Origin: Adineta ricciae
Lineage: Eukaryota; Rotifera; Eurotatoria; Adinetida; Adinetidae
Length of the DNA stretch: 64,000 nucleotides
Direction of reading: 5' to 3'
Assembly (NCBI GenBank): GCA_905250025.1
Contig: CAJNOJ010000136.1
Location: 209,593 to 273,592 of the forward strand
Position numbers and translations under genes: made by a program. The notes under the pieces are model-generated. The model ran no database searches, was not told the DNA's origin, and saw only the letters and a list, made by a program, of their open reading frames with translations. Position 1 is the stretch's first letter; each line of letters opens with the position of its first letter. Positions 1-18,500 of the stretch are shown here, in pieces.

Positions 1-90
1 GAAAAATGAGAAAAGACAGCAAGTGAGAGAGAGAGAGTGAAAATGAAAGAGAAGGAACAGATAAAAAAAACGAAGAAGCACTTAGATATT

Positions 91-1887
91 CTATCGCATG
101 ATTATATTTCGATTGTAATTTTCATATAAATTGTTTGAAAAATATTTCTGTTTGCCTGTTATCATGGTTCGATGTGGTTGTGTTTGCGCATTCGTACGTG
201 CTGGTTGTATTGTTGTCGATTGCCATGAACTCGAGGGTGTAACAAGACTATGTTCCTGATTCTCTCTCTGATTATCTTCATGCATTAAATTACTCATTAA
301 TGGTGTTTGTAATTCAAATTCCTCACTTGAACACCCTCGTTCACGTTTCAATGAAGCATTTCGTTGAATTAATCGTGTTGTAATTGTCTCATTTGTGCTG
401 ATAAAACGATTTTCTGTATTGATTGCCGATTGGCCCGATGGCGATGCCACTATGGTACTCGTTGCTGTCGTTGGTAATGTGTTTGCTGTTATTGTCGTTG
501 TTGTCGTTTGCAATGGAGTAAGTTGTCCTAGCGAGTAGTTAAGCACAGCAAATATAAGTGGTATAAGTACAGAGAAATAGACTAGATAAAAGCGCATGGC
601 AATAGGATAAATACACGCGAGTAGACAACATGATAAGACAAGTAAAAAACGAAGAAACGATGACGAGCACCAATGTCCACATGATTGTAGGATAATATTC
701 GATGACGATATTGTGGTTTCACTTGTAGGTGTTGGTGATTCGGTCATTGGTGCTAAATTGTAACTACTACTTGGAATATTACTATTACTGACAATACCAA
801 GTGATGAAAGCATTGAGATCGAATTCGGTATCGAGAGACCCTGTTGTCGGCTCTCATGAGGATGACGATGACGATTTGACGATGAACACGAGGAGCGTTT
901 TCGACATGGAAAACATTTACACATTTTACAACGCAAATAAATGTAGAAAAGACATTCAGAGAACAGTTTCAATAGAGCTATGGCGGATATAAATAATGTG
1001 ACTAATAATGGAATTAGGTTGAAGATAATACTTTGTGTTAATCGATTGCGATCGAACCATTCTTCGAGATAACTGATTTGGGTTGTCCCTGGACAATAAA
1101 CCGGTTTGGGAATTTTCTCATTCGAATCGATCGTGTAGAGCAACGGAATCGTGGCTGTAAATGACAATGACCAAACGAGAAGGACGAGACAGAAGCAAAA
1201 TCGACGAAAAAATTTACGTAAACAAAGGCCGCATGATTGTAAACATGAACGTAATGAATGTTGATGATCGGACGATGATGACGATAATAGACACAAGACG
1301 AAATTTGCATGCATTGCAGTGATTGTATAAGCTAAAATAGATTAAAACTCATAAGTTATAGGCGAATCCTCAACGGAATAGGACATTTTTCTTTCTGTCA
1401 ACATGCATTACTTGATTATTTATCTCGCATCCATCCAATTCAGTTTAGATATATATTTAAATGTCTGATTGTAATAATCGGATCAAGAAAAAAAAAGTGA
1501 TTTCTTTTCGATGAAATTAATCTAATATGATCTTTTTTTCAAAGAAAATTGATGAAATCTCGTTTTGTCATGGACTGTGCAGCTCTTTTTTTTCTAATTG
1601 CAGAACTTACCAAGTACAACAGTACACGATGTTTGTAAATAATAGATAGCTCGACAATTACTTTCCGAAAGTCCTCTTGAACGTAATGTTTCGACAAGAT
1701 AATAAATGTATAAACAATTCAATAATGAACTTGACAGTGCAGCACTTGAGAAATAGAAATTCACGACATTGCGATATGAACTAAAGGCCATCAAAGCTGG
1801 AATGACCAGATTTAATACGACTAAGATTGACGTGGCCACCAATTCGATGACTAGCCATGTCGATATACGATAGAACAAAAATGGCAT
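91..1887 (-). CDS. Divergent seven-transmembrane receptor (GPCR-like)
   Basis: Two exons (1887-1611 and 1331-91) join in phase 1 across a 279-base GTAAGT...TTTTAG intron to give about 505 residues. Hydrophobic segments are arranged as in a rhodopsin-like receptor: TM1 and TM2 in exon 1, TM3 spanning the junction, TM4 (LVLLVWSLSFTATIPLLY), TM5 (IPLLVTLFISAIALLKLF), then a long Ser/Thr-rich third intracellular loop of about 85 residues, TM6 (with CIYP, resembling the usual CWxP) and TM7. A Cys before TM3 (SNCRAIYYL) and one in the second extracellular loop (YCPG) could form the usual disulphide. The DRY motif after TM3 and NPxxY in TM7 are not recognisable. The N-terminus is only a few residues before TM1; an in-frame TGA lies just upstream, so I start at the ATG at 1887. 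The ligand is unknown. The seven-helix plan is seen; receptor function is inferred. Confidence 0.66.
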
Positions 1888-4800
1888 TGACACAAACGGT
1901 GTTCACCATCGACTCTTTTGTCCGTTCATAAGTCTTTGCCAGGTCGAGATTTATCTGCAATAGATGAAGAAAATAATCGACTTCTCGTCTTCCTTTTTTT
2001 TCTTCTTCTTCTTCTTTTGACTAGACTATTTCTCTGATAGTTCTTTTGACAATGGCGACGATAAACTTCTACATATCGATTGATCGGCTCGAATACATCG
2101 ATGTCCTTGACACATTACCACACATATACTGTAGGCAGAAGAAACGGAGTGAGAGAGAGAAACTAATTCGATCTCATTCCCGATTTGAGAAGTCGTGTTC
2201 TCGTTGTCACAAAGAATAAGAAAAGAAAACTGCTCTTGGTCTAGTTTGTTTTATTCTCGTAAGACTCGAGGCGCATCCAAAGAAATGAATCGGCATGTAA
2301 TTATGTTCCCCCCTCTCTCTCTCTTTTACTTCTTCTGTCTGCATCTCAAAACATCGAAAAAATTTTCAAAAGAAAAACCCCTGTTTCCATTACGAGCAAT
2401 CAAGTTGACCTGGACGCCATTCATTTCTTTCCGACTGAACTATTACGACAGTGATATTATGTGGGGAATAACTAATGCATATTTAACTAGTTGAAGAAGA
2501 CTAGTAATGAATGTAGAACATTACTATACTATATAATTTTAACTTGACAGATTTTCTTTTCTTATAACATTACCGAGCGAATTAGAAGTATACAAAAAAG
2601 AAAGAAACTAGCCAACAACAGACAATTAGCTGGCGAGGAAAAAAACGGCAAACGTCTGTTAACGGCAGTAACAATTGAATTTTTTTAATATAGAAAAAAG
2701 GCAAGACTAAATCTAAGTACGAGTAGAATAATTGTAGGAAAGGAGAGAGAAAGAAAAATAGTCGGAGACGATGAAGAAAAAGATGATTTACGATATCGTG
2801 AATCGAACTAGAGAAGTGAGAAGAACTGGAAATAATAACCATGACGAGAAAGAAAGAAGATTGAAGTGGCAAAACTAGGAGGGAGAGAGAGGGAGTACGT
2901 AAATGACAGACACACGGAGACGAGTTCGATTGATTATTCGATATACTCGTGTAATAGAACAGGATGAGACAAATGAATTAGAAGAGAGAAGACGACACTT
3001 TTTTTTTATTGACAAGGACACATCGAACCGATTGGGTGAGAACGATCGAAGCGAAATGTTCCGTGGTACTCATTTATTTCCGGTTATAGTTTTATTTCGG
3101 GGACTACTAACTAACGAACACTCTTTATGCTCGTATTCACAAGAATATAACCTCAAGGTTAATGTCACAACTCTCGACACGAATGAATATGACAGTATGA
3201 AATTCAAATAAAAGAAACGCATAGATGGAACATTCTCTATCTCATACACTCAAATTAGTCAAATAAGACACGAACAAGATAGAAATCCTTCCATTCTGAA
3301 GATTTTCTCTATTATTTCTATCAACCTCGCTTTGTTGCATTCGAAGTTGGACGAATGACGAACAAACGATCAATGATCCTTCTTTGTCTTTGAACGACAT
3401 TGCATGACATGTTTGTCGTAGAGAATACTTGTTATTATTGTCGTCATTTTCCTTTTTTTTCTGTCTATTACTTCTTCTCCTTCATCCTCCTCTCCTTCTC
3501 TTCGACTCACTTATTGCGAACAATCAAGCAAAACTTATTTAAACGTTAGATCTATCCATTCTCAACAGTTGTTACAATGAATGACAGTATAACACATACT
3601 CATATTCTATTCAGCAAATAAATGAACAAATAGAATGTTTATCGGCATCGCGCTTTTCTTCCTTCGGAGCAAATCTCTATCCGAAGAGCATAAACGATGA
3701 CTTGGGTAGCTCGAAGAGACATTATTATGCGATTATGATTACTTATCCTTGATCGATACGCAAGAATTAGAACACCTGTTGCTATCTACAGCATATCATT
3801 GGTTTTCGGTTTCCTCGTAGATCAACATAACTCGCTGCGTATCTAACAGTTAGGAAAAAGAAATTCATATTCAACAGCAGGAGCTCATTTATTTGTGAAA
3901 TACGACATTACCATTGAATAACTTCAACAGCAGAAATTGATTACAAGATCTAATAGTTAAATTGCACATTAAGACGAGAAAAATGCGATGTGCTATCGAA
4001 TATTTCGGTTAATTTTCGCTGACACCAGCAATCGATCGTTAGATCGAATTAAATAATTAACTCGTTTAAAAACTAGAAATTAAATATAGATGTATATATG
4101 TATATATATATATATATCGTGACTAATCATATTAGAATAACGAGACGCTTTGTTTTGAAAGACGAATTCTCCGAAAGAAAAATTGTTGTTGTAATCAAAT
4201 TAATATTCAACGAGAAAAACAATAGCAGAAAATGTCAAACGCGTTCGTCTCTTTTGTCTTTGACGAAAACGTTCTCTGAGGAACGCAAACGACAACTATA
4301 AGAGCTCTACATTGTTTCATCCAATAAACATAGCAAGACGAAGAGGTTATTAGTGTTGGAACTTCCGACAATGTGCATCGGCTAGTACAGCTGCAAGATG
4401 AATTCATCAATCAACAATCGATCGTAATTCACATGAACGAGCATTTGTAGTTCTCAAAAAAGCATTGATTATAATCAGAAACCGATTAAATCGATGTTGT
4501 TCTTCGCAGTAAGACATTCCTTCAGAACTCACTTCATACCTTATCAATCAAATAGTTTGTTAATCGAAATTGCATATAGATTAGTGCTTCTCAGATGGGT
4601 ATTTATTCTAAGTTGTAGAAAAAAAGTGAACTCATTTTTCTCTCTGTACTATTAGTCGAATTGTTTCCATTATTGTTGTTTGAACAGTTTCAATAGGAAG
4701 ATAATGGCAAGCAGGAGTCATGCTGAAGATGACCTTGATGTTCTTCCTAAATATATTTAGAAAGATTACCAGTTGAAAAAAAAGCTTGATCTCTGCTCTT

Positions 4801-5307
4801 CGAATAGATTTTATTAGGAAAAAAAGCGGAATGATAGAATAATCCTTTTGGATCAAGAGATTTTCATGAATGGGAAAATCGATCAACATTAACAGATGAT
4901 GATGTGCGACTATCGAATGAGAAATTTTCATTGTGTTTGAGGCAGAAAAAGAATGGTCATGTCGCTATATTATCGTTATTCATATGAAGAGAACGTTCGC
5001 GTTTTCTTTTTATTCAAATAAACAGCGCAGTATTCAATATAAAAAAAAGGAGTGTATATGTATGCACAAAATAAGAGAAAGAGAGAAAGAGAAAACGGCA
5101 AATTGAAAAAAAAAAGAATTTCAAAACTGATTGGTTTTCTTGTGTATATGTATATTTGTATGTAAATTCTCTCGTTTTTCACAAAGAGAAAATCATCATC
5201 TAATGTTCAAAGTATTTGCATAAGAAGTGGGTGTCATATCAATCACTGTTAATCAATGATTCTAAAAGAAACCGATGAATAACAAACGAAAGCTGAACGT
5301 TCGACAT
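1888..5307. other. Intergenic region, no gene recognised
   Basis: This stretch is upstream of the receptor gene and downstream of WDR26, both on the minus strand. A TTGCAG splice acceptor on the minus strand near 1956 suggests the receptor has a 5' UTR exon and intron. Simple sequence includes a short GAGA run near 2150-2160 and a TA-rich run at about 4088-4117. Several reading frames of 60-100 codons occur, but none shows a recognisable domain, splice partners or coding-like composition. Confidence 0.5.
4088..4117. repeat. TA-rich dinucleotide tract
   Basis: An alternating TA/TG run (tatatatgtatatatatata) lies in the intergenic region. It is ordinary simple sequence with no visible function. 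Confidence 0.8.
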
Positions 5308-7683
5308 TCAACCTGTTTTTATTTGATGATCAGACGTTGACCAGATTCGAACTGTGGCATCATCGGATGCTGAAGCGAATAGTAAGGGGAGAATAGGATG
5401 CCAGGAAACACAATTAACAGTACGTAAATGTCCAGAAAAGATCATGATTGGACGTTCATGTCTTCGATGCCAGAGATAAACTTTCGAATCTAATGGATCA
5501 AAATCGCATGAAGAAGTCTCTGTTAATCAAGGGAATAGAAACAAACCTTCGCTACCACTTGCAATAAACTCTTCGTTGGGTCCGCCGAATGTTGCGTGAT
5601 TAACATAATGTCCTTGTGTTACACCTTGATATTTACGAACTAATTGACGATCATGTAAATCCCAAAGATGAACACCCTGGAAAGGAAGAGTGTTCAAATG
5701 CTGTAATATAATTTCTTCTTTTCAACGTACTTGTGTCGCAATGTTCAGAAGTGCTAGACGACCATCTTTGCTGATGGTAAAGGACATTATTGGATGATCT
5801 TCATGGATACTAAACAGTCAACGAGAACGTGTCATCTATTTCTTCTGGTCTGTTATTCTTACATTTGTTGATCAGTTAGACTATCAAACTTGTAAGAACT
5901 AATACGTTTTTGTGCATCTGCTGCCAGGATAATTCCATCGGTAGTTACGTTTAAACATTGTAAACGTACACCTTCCCAACTATCGATTACATTACCATCA
6001 ATATCCTAGAAAGAAAATCCGTAGTGAAAAGAACATTTCTCTTCATCTTCATACACAGTAATAGAATTGTCCACGTGATCCTCCACAAACAAATCTTGTT
6101 CCACAAGGTAACCAAGCAGCGCATGTTAAACTATCGTCTGTCGTATGGTTTATACGTGATCGCTGTTCTTCCCTCTAAATACAATCCATTTCATTTTCGG
6201 AAAACTCCAACAGACACCTCTTTCGTACATGGACATCCCATATCAATATTTCATTGCATTCATCTGTGCCGCATGCGATGATGTATCGGCTAAATGGACA
6301 CCAAGCTATACAACCAATGCCAAACGTATGGCCATCGAATTGTTTTCGTAGTTTGATTTCGTATGTTTCCTATGTGACGAAGAAGACGATATGTCGAACT
6401 GATTGATGTGTTCTCTTCTTACCATATCAACATCGTATATAATTAGATTGCCATCTTTTGAACCAGTAGCAAGTTTGGTACCATCCGGAGAAAATTTACA
6501 AAACCATACTTCATCGGTATGTTCAGTTAGTGTTCGAATTGTCACACAGGGTAATGTATGCCTAGAAAAACAATTGATCGAGTTGGTTTGACGATCAATT
6601 AGTACCTACTTAGTGCAAGCATGATCTTGAAGTAAGGAAACATCATCAATCGATAATTTGCCAGGTTTAATATGATATGTGCAACGGTCTTGTTGAAATT
6701 CGATCGCTTGTGATAGTAATGATTCCAGCCGTTTTGGTGGTAACATGATATTTGGTGGAAAATATTCTAATAAACGAGGAAAAAGACATTAATTTGTCAT
6801 ATCATTTCCAATTGATCTACTTTGTAATTTCTCCATTAGACTTTCTCTTGATGCAAAACCTTTGCCACTCCAACTTGCTGCTTTACACATGTCTTTGATG
6901 GAATTGAACATCAGAAACCTAAGGAAAAGAAAAATTTTAGTTCAAATCATTCTATTTCCATATCATACGCAGTTAATTGATGGGTTCGTTCGATCCGAAT
7001 ATTCAATAATCGAATTTCGTTTCTCAAACAATACAGTGCATCCATAGGTTGATTGTCTTCAATTAATTCAAAATATTTCTGTTCAAGAATTAAATATTTC
7101 ATTTGCTAGAAGAAAAGAAAATCTTTCTCCGTATCCATCGTATGAATATATTTACCAATATGCCGTCTTGTTCTTCGATATACTGTTTCAATTGATCAAG
7201 TGCAACAAGTGCCTAAAAACAACACGACAAGGATAGAGGAGAAATTCGAAATGGACAACGCTTTACTTCTGTCCATTTGCCTAACATAATGAGTTCGCGA
7301 AAGTTGGATGCTTGTTCATTTTCAAGTACACAACCACTCTCGGTTATAAGACTTTCGACTGTGTTACTGAAACGAACATGAAACAACTAATGAAACAATT
7401 GAAACATAGGCTTTTCATTGTACCTCAGTCCAATACTTTGTAAGTGTTGTCCAACAAGTCTCAGGATTTCTTTTTGACTGTTTGTAAGTAGTTGTAGGTT
7501 GACTTGATTAGAATGGGTTTGGGTTGATATGGACGTGGACGTGGACGTGGACGTGGAATGATTTGTATGGGCATTTCCATTACAATGTTGTGATTGTTGT
7601 TTGAGTCGTTCAAGGTGATTAGTCGTATCAGTTGGATTGTTATCGAGGGACGAGTTCGAAGTTGTTGGATCAGAAGAATGCAT
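5308..7683 (-). CDS. WDR26: WDR26/GID7-type WD40 protein (CTLH ubiquitin ligase subunit)
   Basis: Thirteen exons (approx. 7683-7424, 7366-7267, 7212-7156, 7105-6969, 6918-6822, 6766-6610, 6561-6423, 6369-6218, 6172-6055, 6005-5863, 5809-5731, 5676-5547, 5489-5308) give about 583 residues. After a Ser/Thr/Asn-rich N-terminus there is a LisH/CTLH module ([15 protein letters not shown], then [19 protein letters not shown]), followed by a WD40 propeller with [30 protein letters not shown] and [12 protein letters not shown] near the end. The order and linkers match animal WDR26, a substrate-linked subunit of the GID/CTLH E3 ligase in cytosol and nucleus. The intron at 5546-5490 is read with the CCATTAG acceptor (57 bases) because this restores SEDSKVYLW; a nearer AG would make an impossible 27-base intron. 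An in-frame extension upstream of the ATG contains PPPKRARL but ends at a stop without an ATG. Confidence 0.93.
7531..7556. repeat. Hexanucleotide repeat ggacgt (about 4 copies) in WDR26 exon 1
   Basis: Tandem ggacgt units on the plus strand encode an alternating Ser-Thr run in the disordered WDR26 N-terminus on the minus strand. The unit keeps the reading frame, so length changes would be tolerated. Confidence 0.85.
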
Positions 7684-12297
<4,614 letters not shown>

Positions 12298-12915
12298 CAA
12301 CTCTCCTCTTAGTATTCAATTTCTCCTGCCTTTCTTCTGGTTTTTAAATATCTGCGGAAGTTTAGAAAATTCTATAAATCTGAACAGTAGTATCCAGCCA
12401 TACGATAAATTCTACCAAGTCACAGTGATCAGCACAGTGCTTTTTCTCTAGGCCAACGTCTTTCTTCCCTTTGTTCAAACCAATGATGAGACAGAAAAAT
12501 GAACGATTTTTATTCAAAGATCTCTACTTCTTCTTTCTGTATCTATGTCATTAAGTTTTATGTATTATTATATTTTGTTCAACTAGTTCTATTTTTCGTA
12601 GCATTTAGTTCTCTCAATAATCATAAACTAGCATCGATTCTGTTTTCGTTTTCTATAAAAGCAAATCTATACAAGCAAAATCTAGCTTATTTTAACGAAT
12701 AAAACAACTTTTGGTATCATTCTGATAGACAATAATGTTTCGTAAGTTCAAAAGTCAATGCGAAGAAACATACTGAATGTTATCTATCACAAGCGACATC
12801 TTATTCAAAAGAAAAGATACATTTCCTTTGTTTTCTCTTCTGTTAGTACCTGACTTCGAATGAAAACTATCAGTTACGCTATTTCACGTTCACATTCATG
12901 CATTCGTCTCCATTA
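12298..12915. other. Short intergenic region, GH13 to MASTL
   Basis: AT-rich sequence following the glucosidase stop codon. AATAAA-like motifs (cgaataaaacaac near 12698) could serve as the glucosidase polyadenylation signal. No gene is seen. Confidence 0.5.
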
Positions 12916-15259
12916 ATGACGACTGAAAAGAATAAATTACAGGTGAGAATCTGTGACAGTAAGTGAATTCTTAGATTAGAAATCGTTTACTATGATATAG
13001 TTGCCGACTATCAAAGATTTTCATTTTCTGAAGACAATTAGTCGTGGTGGTTATGGGTATGAACGAAATTGACTGAAATAAGCGATCTTCTGGCATTGAT
13101 TTCTTATTATTCTAGTCGAGTGTATTTAGCTACGAAAAAAACTGATGAAAACAAGATCAAATATGCGATTAAAGTGATTAACAAACAGGATATACGCAGG
13201 AAAAATTTGATCGATCAAAGTATTTGCAATAATTTCTACCAAGATATATCATTCGACATGATCTGTTTTATCTAGTTCTTAATGAACGTGATGCATTAGC
13301 AACACTGCATAGTCAATTTTTAGTTCGTCTTTTTTATTCTCTACAAAGCAAAGAACATATCTATTTAGTCATGGAATACATGATCGGAGGAGATCTCATG
13401 TCCTTTTTATGTATCAAACATGTTCTGGAACAACATGAAGCGCAGTTTTATGTTGCAGAAATCGCCCTCGCACTCGATTATCTACATCGAAAAGGTGTTG
13501 TACATCGGTAAAAACAAGCAAAGAAATTTCGTTGACAAACATCCGTCATGATTTGTTTTCAACAGAGATTTAAAACCAGATAATGTTCTGATATCCGCAA
13601 CTGGACATATCAAATTGACTGACCTTGGTCTATCGGAAATACGAAATCGACGAAGTAAATTCGGAGTTCATCGGTACGGTCGAACAATTGTTTGTTCTTC
13701 TAGAAGTTTCAGTGGCTGATGTGATTGGTACACCATCGGTGTATAAAATGCGAGCTTTTCGTACACCTGGTCAAATCATATCTTTAACATCGGATTTTAG
13801 TTTTGTAAGGAAGTCTTTTCATATTCGTTCTTGATTTCTTTTTCGATACGTCAATTTAGTCATCGAGTGAATCAGATTCTGATCCATTTCATTCGTCAGC
13901 ATCCATCGAAAATATTTACTCGAATAACAGTTCCTATCGTTCTTATTCATCGTCACGTCCAATTGATTGTAGTCTACGCATTTATCGTCAAGCGTTACCA
14001 GCATGCATTCCTGAAAATGAACCATTATCATTTGGAAATAATGACTTCGATGATATAAACTCAAACCATTCATCTGACTTTCTTTTCTCCAGTCCAAATA
14101 AACGTTCATCTAATACATCTCAAACAATCAAACAACAACCAAGAATTTATCCAAAGACAGTTTCACGACTACTTGCTTCGTCACCAGCTCATCACAATCA
14201 ATATCGCCTATTTCGTGGTATCGGTCGAACAGTAACTGCGACAACCACCGTATCGAGTGTTTGCTCATCTGGCTCACCATGTTTATCCCCTATTCGATGT
14301 TCAATCGATGGATTAGAAATGAATGAAGATGAATCAAACGAAAAATCCGCGAATAATGATGATAATGCAAATATCATTCCAATAGAAGATTTACCAACAA
14401 ATCAATTATCTCTTCCTATCGATGATAGTTCTTTGAAAGTATAGAGAAAAGAATTATTGTAAACTAAGAACTAATACGAATGAGTGCATTGTAGTCGGTT
14501 TGTCTTGCTCAGAATTATTCCAGCGGTCGCATTTTAACGGATGCATCGATTCGAAGTAGTTCTTCGAAATCACCCATACATTCCAATGTATCAGGACCGG
14601 TTCTAGGCACACCTGATTATCTCAGTAAGTAGATCGTTTTCATCAATACTCTTTTACTCGTTGCTTGATCTAGGTCCAGAAATCTTATTGCAGGATGAAA
14701 ATCACAGTATGTAGATAAGTAACTCCAACGATTGACTTCGTAGTGCAACATGTTTTTCTTTTAGCTGCAGCGGTTGATTTTTGGGCGCTTGGTGTATGTT
14801 TGTATCAATTTCTCGTTGGTGTCACACCCTTTACAGACGAATCTCCACGTGCGATTATATCGAATATCGTGAATTATCGACTTGCATGGCCTGAAGAAGA
14901 TGACGATGACAATCAGTTAACCGACGATGCAATAAATGCCATTAAAGGCTTACTTCAGTACGATGCGACCTCGCGATTCCAGTTAGATGGTAAACGGTTA
15001 GATTAGAAGATGAACGTCTACACAATCTCTCTTTAGATTTAAAGAAAGAACCTTTTTTCAATACGATTGATTGGGACAATCTATCGAATTTACCGGCCCC
15101 TTTTATTCCAGTACCAGACAATGATTCTGATACGTTCTATTTTGAAGGTAGACACATCTGCTTGGCAAGTATCTTGTCTTCCTAATCATTCTTTTCCATT
15201 TAGCTCGAAATAAAGCTATTGGTTTCGATGAAGAATCCCTTGATTACATCATTATGTAG
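12916..15259 (+). CDS. MASTL: Greatwall/MASTL-type AGC protein kinase
   Basis: Twelve exons (12916-12942, 13001-13056, 13116-13219, 13276-13507, 13566-13654, 13704-13804, 13860-14438, 14513-14624, 14674-14706, 14765-14989, 15037-15147, 15204-15259) give 574 residues. The N-lobe has [15 protein letters not shown] and AIKVINK; the catalytic loop is VVHRDLKPDN (about 137-146). The two halves of the kinase are split by an insertion of about 265 Ser/Asn-rich residues between the DxG motif and GTPDYLSPE, the hallmark of Greatwall; the conserved RTPGQ segment follows DxG as in MASTL. The C-tail ([27 protein letters not shown]) also matches. The family phosphorylates ENSA/ARPP19 to inhibit PP2A-B55 and permit mitosis. 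The DFG motif reads Asp159-Leu-Gly (DLG), an unusual but not inactivating change by itself. The insertion is shorter than in vertebrates. Confidence 0.93.
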
Positions 15260-15562
15260 TCAAATTCGCTTCTCGCATACTTCTCAATCGGATTCATGAA
15301 CAGCCTCACTTTTGAACTGTCATTTCATTTCAATATTCTTCCTTTTGTGTTATACGTAGTTTACTTTCTACAGTTATATTTAATACGCGTATGTGTGTTA
15401 GATTAAATAATAAATAAAAACAATCGATTGACACGTTTCTTTACATTGAATGGAAGAGGCTGGTAGTCATAGTTTATTTTAACATAAATGGCATGTCATG
15501 CAAAGAAAGAAGGAACAAAAAGAAAGTTCACATTAAAAATTCTAAATACCTGCAATTAATTC
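15260..15562. other. Short intergenic region after MASTL
   Basis: Contains overlapping AATAAA motifs (about 15405-15419), a likely polyadenylation signal for MASTL. Nothing else is recognised in these 300 bases. Confidence 0.6.
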
Positions 15563-18500
15563 ATGAATAGATTTGAAGGTAAAAGTTCGAACTAGGTAAT
15601 TTCAATCTATCGATTTCATTTAGATCGACGGGAACTATCGCGTTTAGGAGAAGATGATGAACGATCTGGATTCGATGATCATACTGATATCGCTTATTAT
15701 AATGATAGACAAGAAGAAGAAGAAGAAGAAGAAGAAGAAGCACAACGACAACAGCAACAAAAAGAGCCAGATCCATTTGAAGAACTCGAAGAATTTACTC
15801 CGAGTGTGAGAATAGATGCGAATAAGTTCAGCATGCTCTGTGATCATGTCGAGAGTAGTCTGTCAGAAATTGATAATTCAATGTTCGAATTACTCGAGCT
15901 GAAAGACACTTTACTTCTACAATTTCTGCCTCCAAATGTATCGACGCGAATAACATTGGTTATCTCACGTTTATATCGTGCTTATTCATTGTCTCAAATA
16001 CCTCTTCATGAACTTGTTCGCATTGTTCACTTATATAGTCAACCATTTGATATGAAGAGTGTAATTATGAAGAAATTTTACGAAGGCAATGAAATGAAGA
16101 AAAGAATGCTCAACGCGGCATTGCAAAGGCTGACATTGATGGAAGGAAATAATAAACGATATCAACAGATGAGATGTATAAGTAATTGGGAAAAAATGTA
16201 AGTCGATTAATGGAATTGATGTATGAATGAATGTGACAATCGTTTTGAAGGTATATTCAATTAGCTTTGCCGAGATCGAATGTACGAAAGTGGAAATTTC
16301 GTTTGAGAACTTTTCGCGAAGTAATTATTCTTGCCCTTCGTAGGAATGTATTGATTATTGGCGCTTTAGACATCTCAACTTGGTTATGAACATGTCATCG
16401 AATGGTTGAACTCGAGTGTTCCACGTCCGAAGTCTGAGAGCGATGTTTTATCGAAAGGAGAATCGATGGGCGATGAAGATGAACTTGAAGACCTCGATCA
16501 ACTTGATTCCTCGGGCGATCAAAGTAGTATAAGAGAAATCGATGATCAACAGCAGGTTAGTTTCGATTCCATTTGAGTCAAATTTCAGAAAGAAATTCTC
16601 ATTTTAACAGGGTTCTGATTTGGACGATGATATTCGAAGTGATAACGAAGGAAGTTTCTTGAGTAGTGCAGGAAAACAACGAAAGAAACGAACAAGTGGA
16701 TCCGCGAAAGCCGAACCACAGGAACCTGAAATGAAGCAAATCGATGTTGAAATTCAAGCGACACCTGATTTCGATAATCAGGAAACATCGACGGGTGATG
16801 TTCTTTCTACCAAGTAATAAATAATTCAATTACTTACAACTGTAATCATTTGTTTGGTTTAGAGCATTAATTATACGTGTTTATCGGCCCGTTGGACTCG
16901 AAAAGAAAACATTCCAATGTGTTATTCATACTCAAGGGCAAACTTATAAAACAAATATTTTCACTTTTGAAGTAGGTTCAGTTTATTTTTCTATGGAAAC
17001 GCTCTAATTATCGATTGCAGAAAACGAATACATTGAAAACTGAAGATGTCCATACACCTGACCGAGGAAGTAGCCGACGGAAGCTGCGACGATCGATCGA
17101 GCCAAGTAAATTTTTATAGCACGTTCCAGAAATTCAAAAGCTTTGTTCGATCTCATAGGAGCGAAAAGTCGAAATGAAAATACGCCACTTCAGGAAGAAA
17201 ATGACATTAATGCTATTGATAGAAAACAATGTGATGAACAATTTATTCCCATGCCAGCTGTTTTGAAACGTCGATCTTTGTTGGATACTGGAGTGGATCC
17301 TGAAGCGGTTAATATCGATATTTTGGGCGACGGAAAACTTTGTGGATCGCTTGTGCTTTCATCCGAAGATTTACGAATGCTCGTAAGATGCCCATCACAT
17401 ATCATTGTCAATACAAATCATCTTATCTTCTAGGATCTTCCAAATTTACATAGCCCATCAACCGCACCACTAGTGATTATCGATGACAGTACACCGAACG
17501 AACCTGAACCGTCATCAAGAACAACTCAACTTGAATTCGAAGAATTGTCGTATGATCTCTACAAATCTTGGATATCACGTACACCACAAACATTCACCAT
17601 CTACAACGACAAGCGTGAACCGATCGCCAAACTGCCATTACATATGTTTTGGTATAATAAAGTCGAAATAACTCATGCAACGAAATGCACAAGTAAACAA
17701 GAAGATATACTTTTAATTTAGCTCATTGCATTTCGCTCTAGTGACTGCACCAATGAAAGTTCGTGCACCAACAGCGAAGGCAGTGGTGTATTCTCCGTCA
17801 CCGCTGATTTCGAATGAAACATCTGAACAAACGATCCCGTTGATAGTCGTACCTTCAACTGTAGATCTCGAGGAAGAAGACATCGTACCGACCATTGATG
17901 CGACCGAGGAGACTGATGAGCAGCTGGAAATGATCAAAGTGTCATATGAAGATAAAATTGCTCGACTTCATGAAAGTTACCAGTCTGTTTCTGAAGACAT
18001 TTCTCGTTTCTAAAAATAAATAATACTTATTTCTCTAGAGCGGAAATTCAACGTTTACGGAAGCTTCTTAGTGAATCACCTTCGCATCGATCGAATCGAA
18101 TGGATGAAGTCTCAGAATTTGAAGAAAATATTCAGGATATTATTGGAGAAGAGTCGTCGAATGTTATATCACAGTACATACATTGATGATGAACAACCGA
18201 AAATACTTTTCTATTCTTCATTTCAGACATCCAACACGACCATCCTCGAAGCGAAATATTAATCTTGAACATCATCGAACGCCCAATTATGGAAAACATC
18301 TTTCAGATAGTGTAAGTTTTTCTGTGAAAAAAAAACCGAACGGAGAAGGAACTACTGCTCGTATGTAGTTTCTTGATCGTTATCAAATGTTTTTGGAACG
18401 AAGTGCAACTCATCGTCGTCAATTAGCAACTAAAGTCGAGCAAGAAACAGCACAAACGATGGAACGGCAAATGGAAATACAACATCGATTGCACAAACCT

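Noticed and set aside
2903..3211. 102-codon plus-strand frame
   Set aside because: No domain, no splice partners, composition typical of translated noncoding DNA.
5490..5546. A 27-base intron in WDR26 using the first AG after the donor
   Set aside because: It is shorter than any workable intron, and the AG 30 bases further on restores the expected WD40 sequence SEDSKVYLW.
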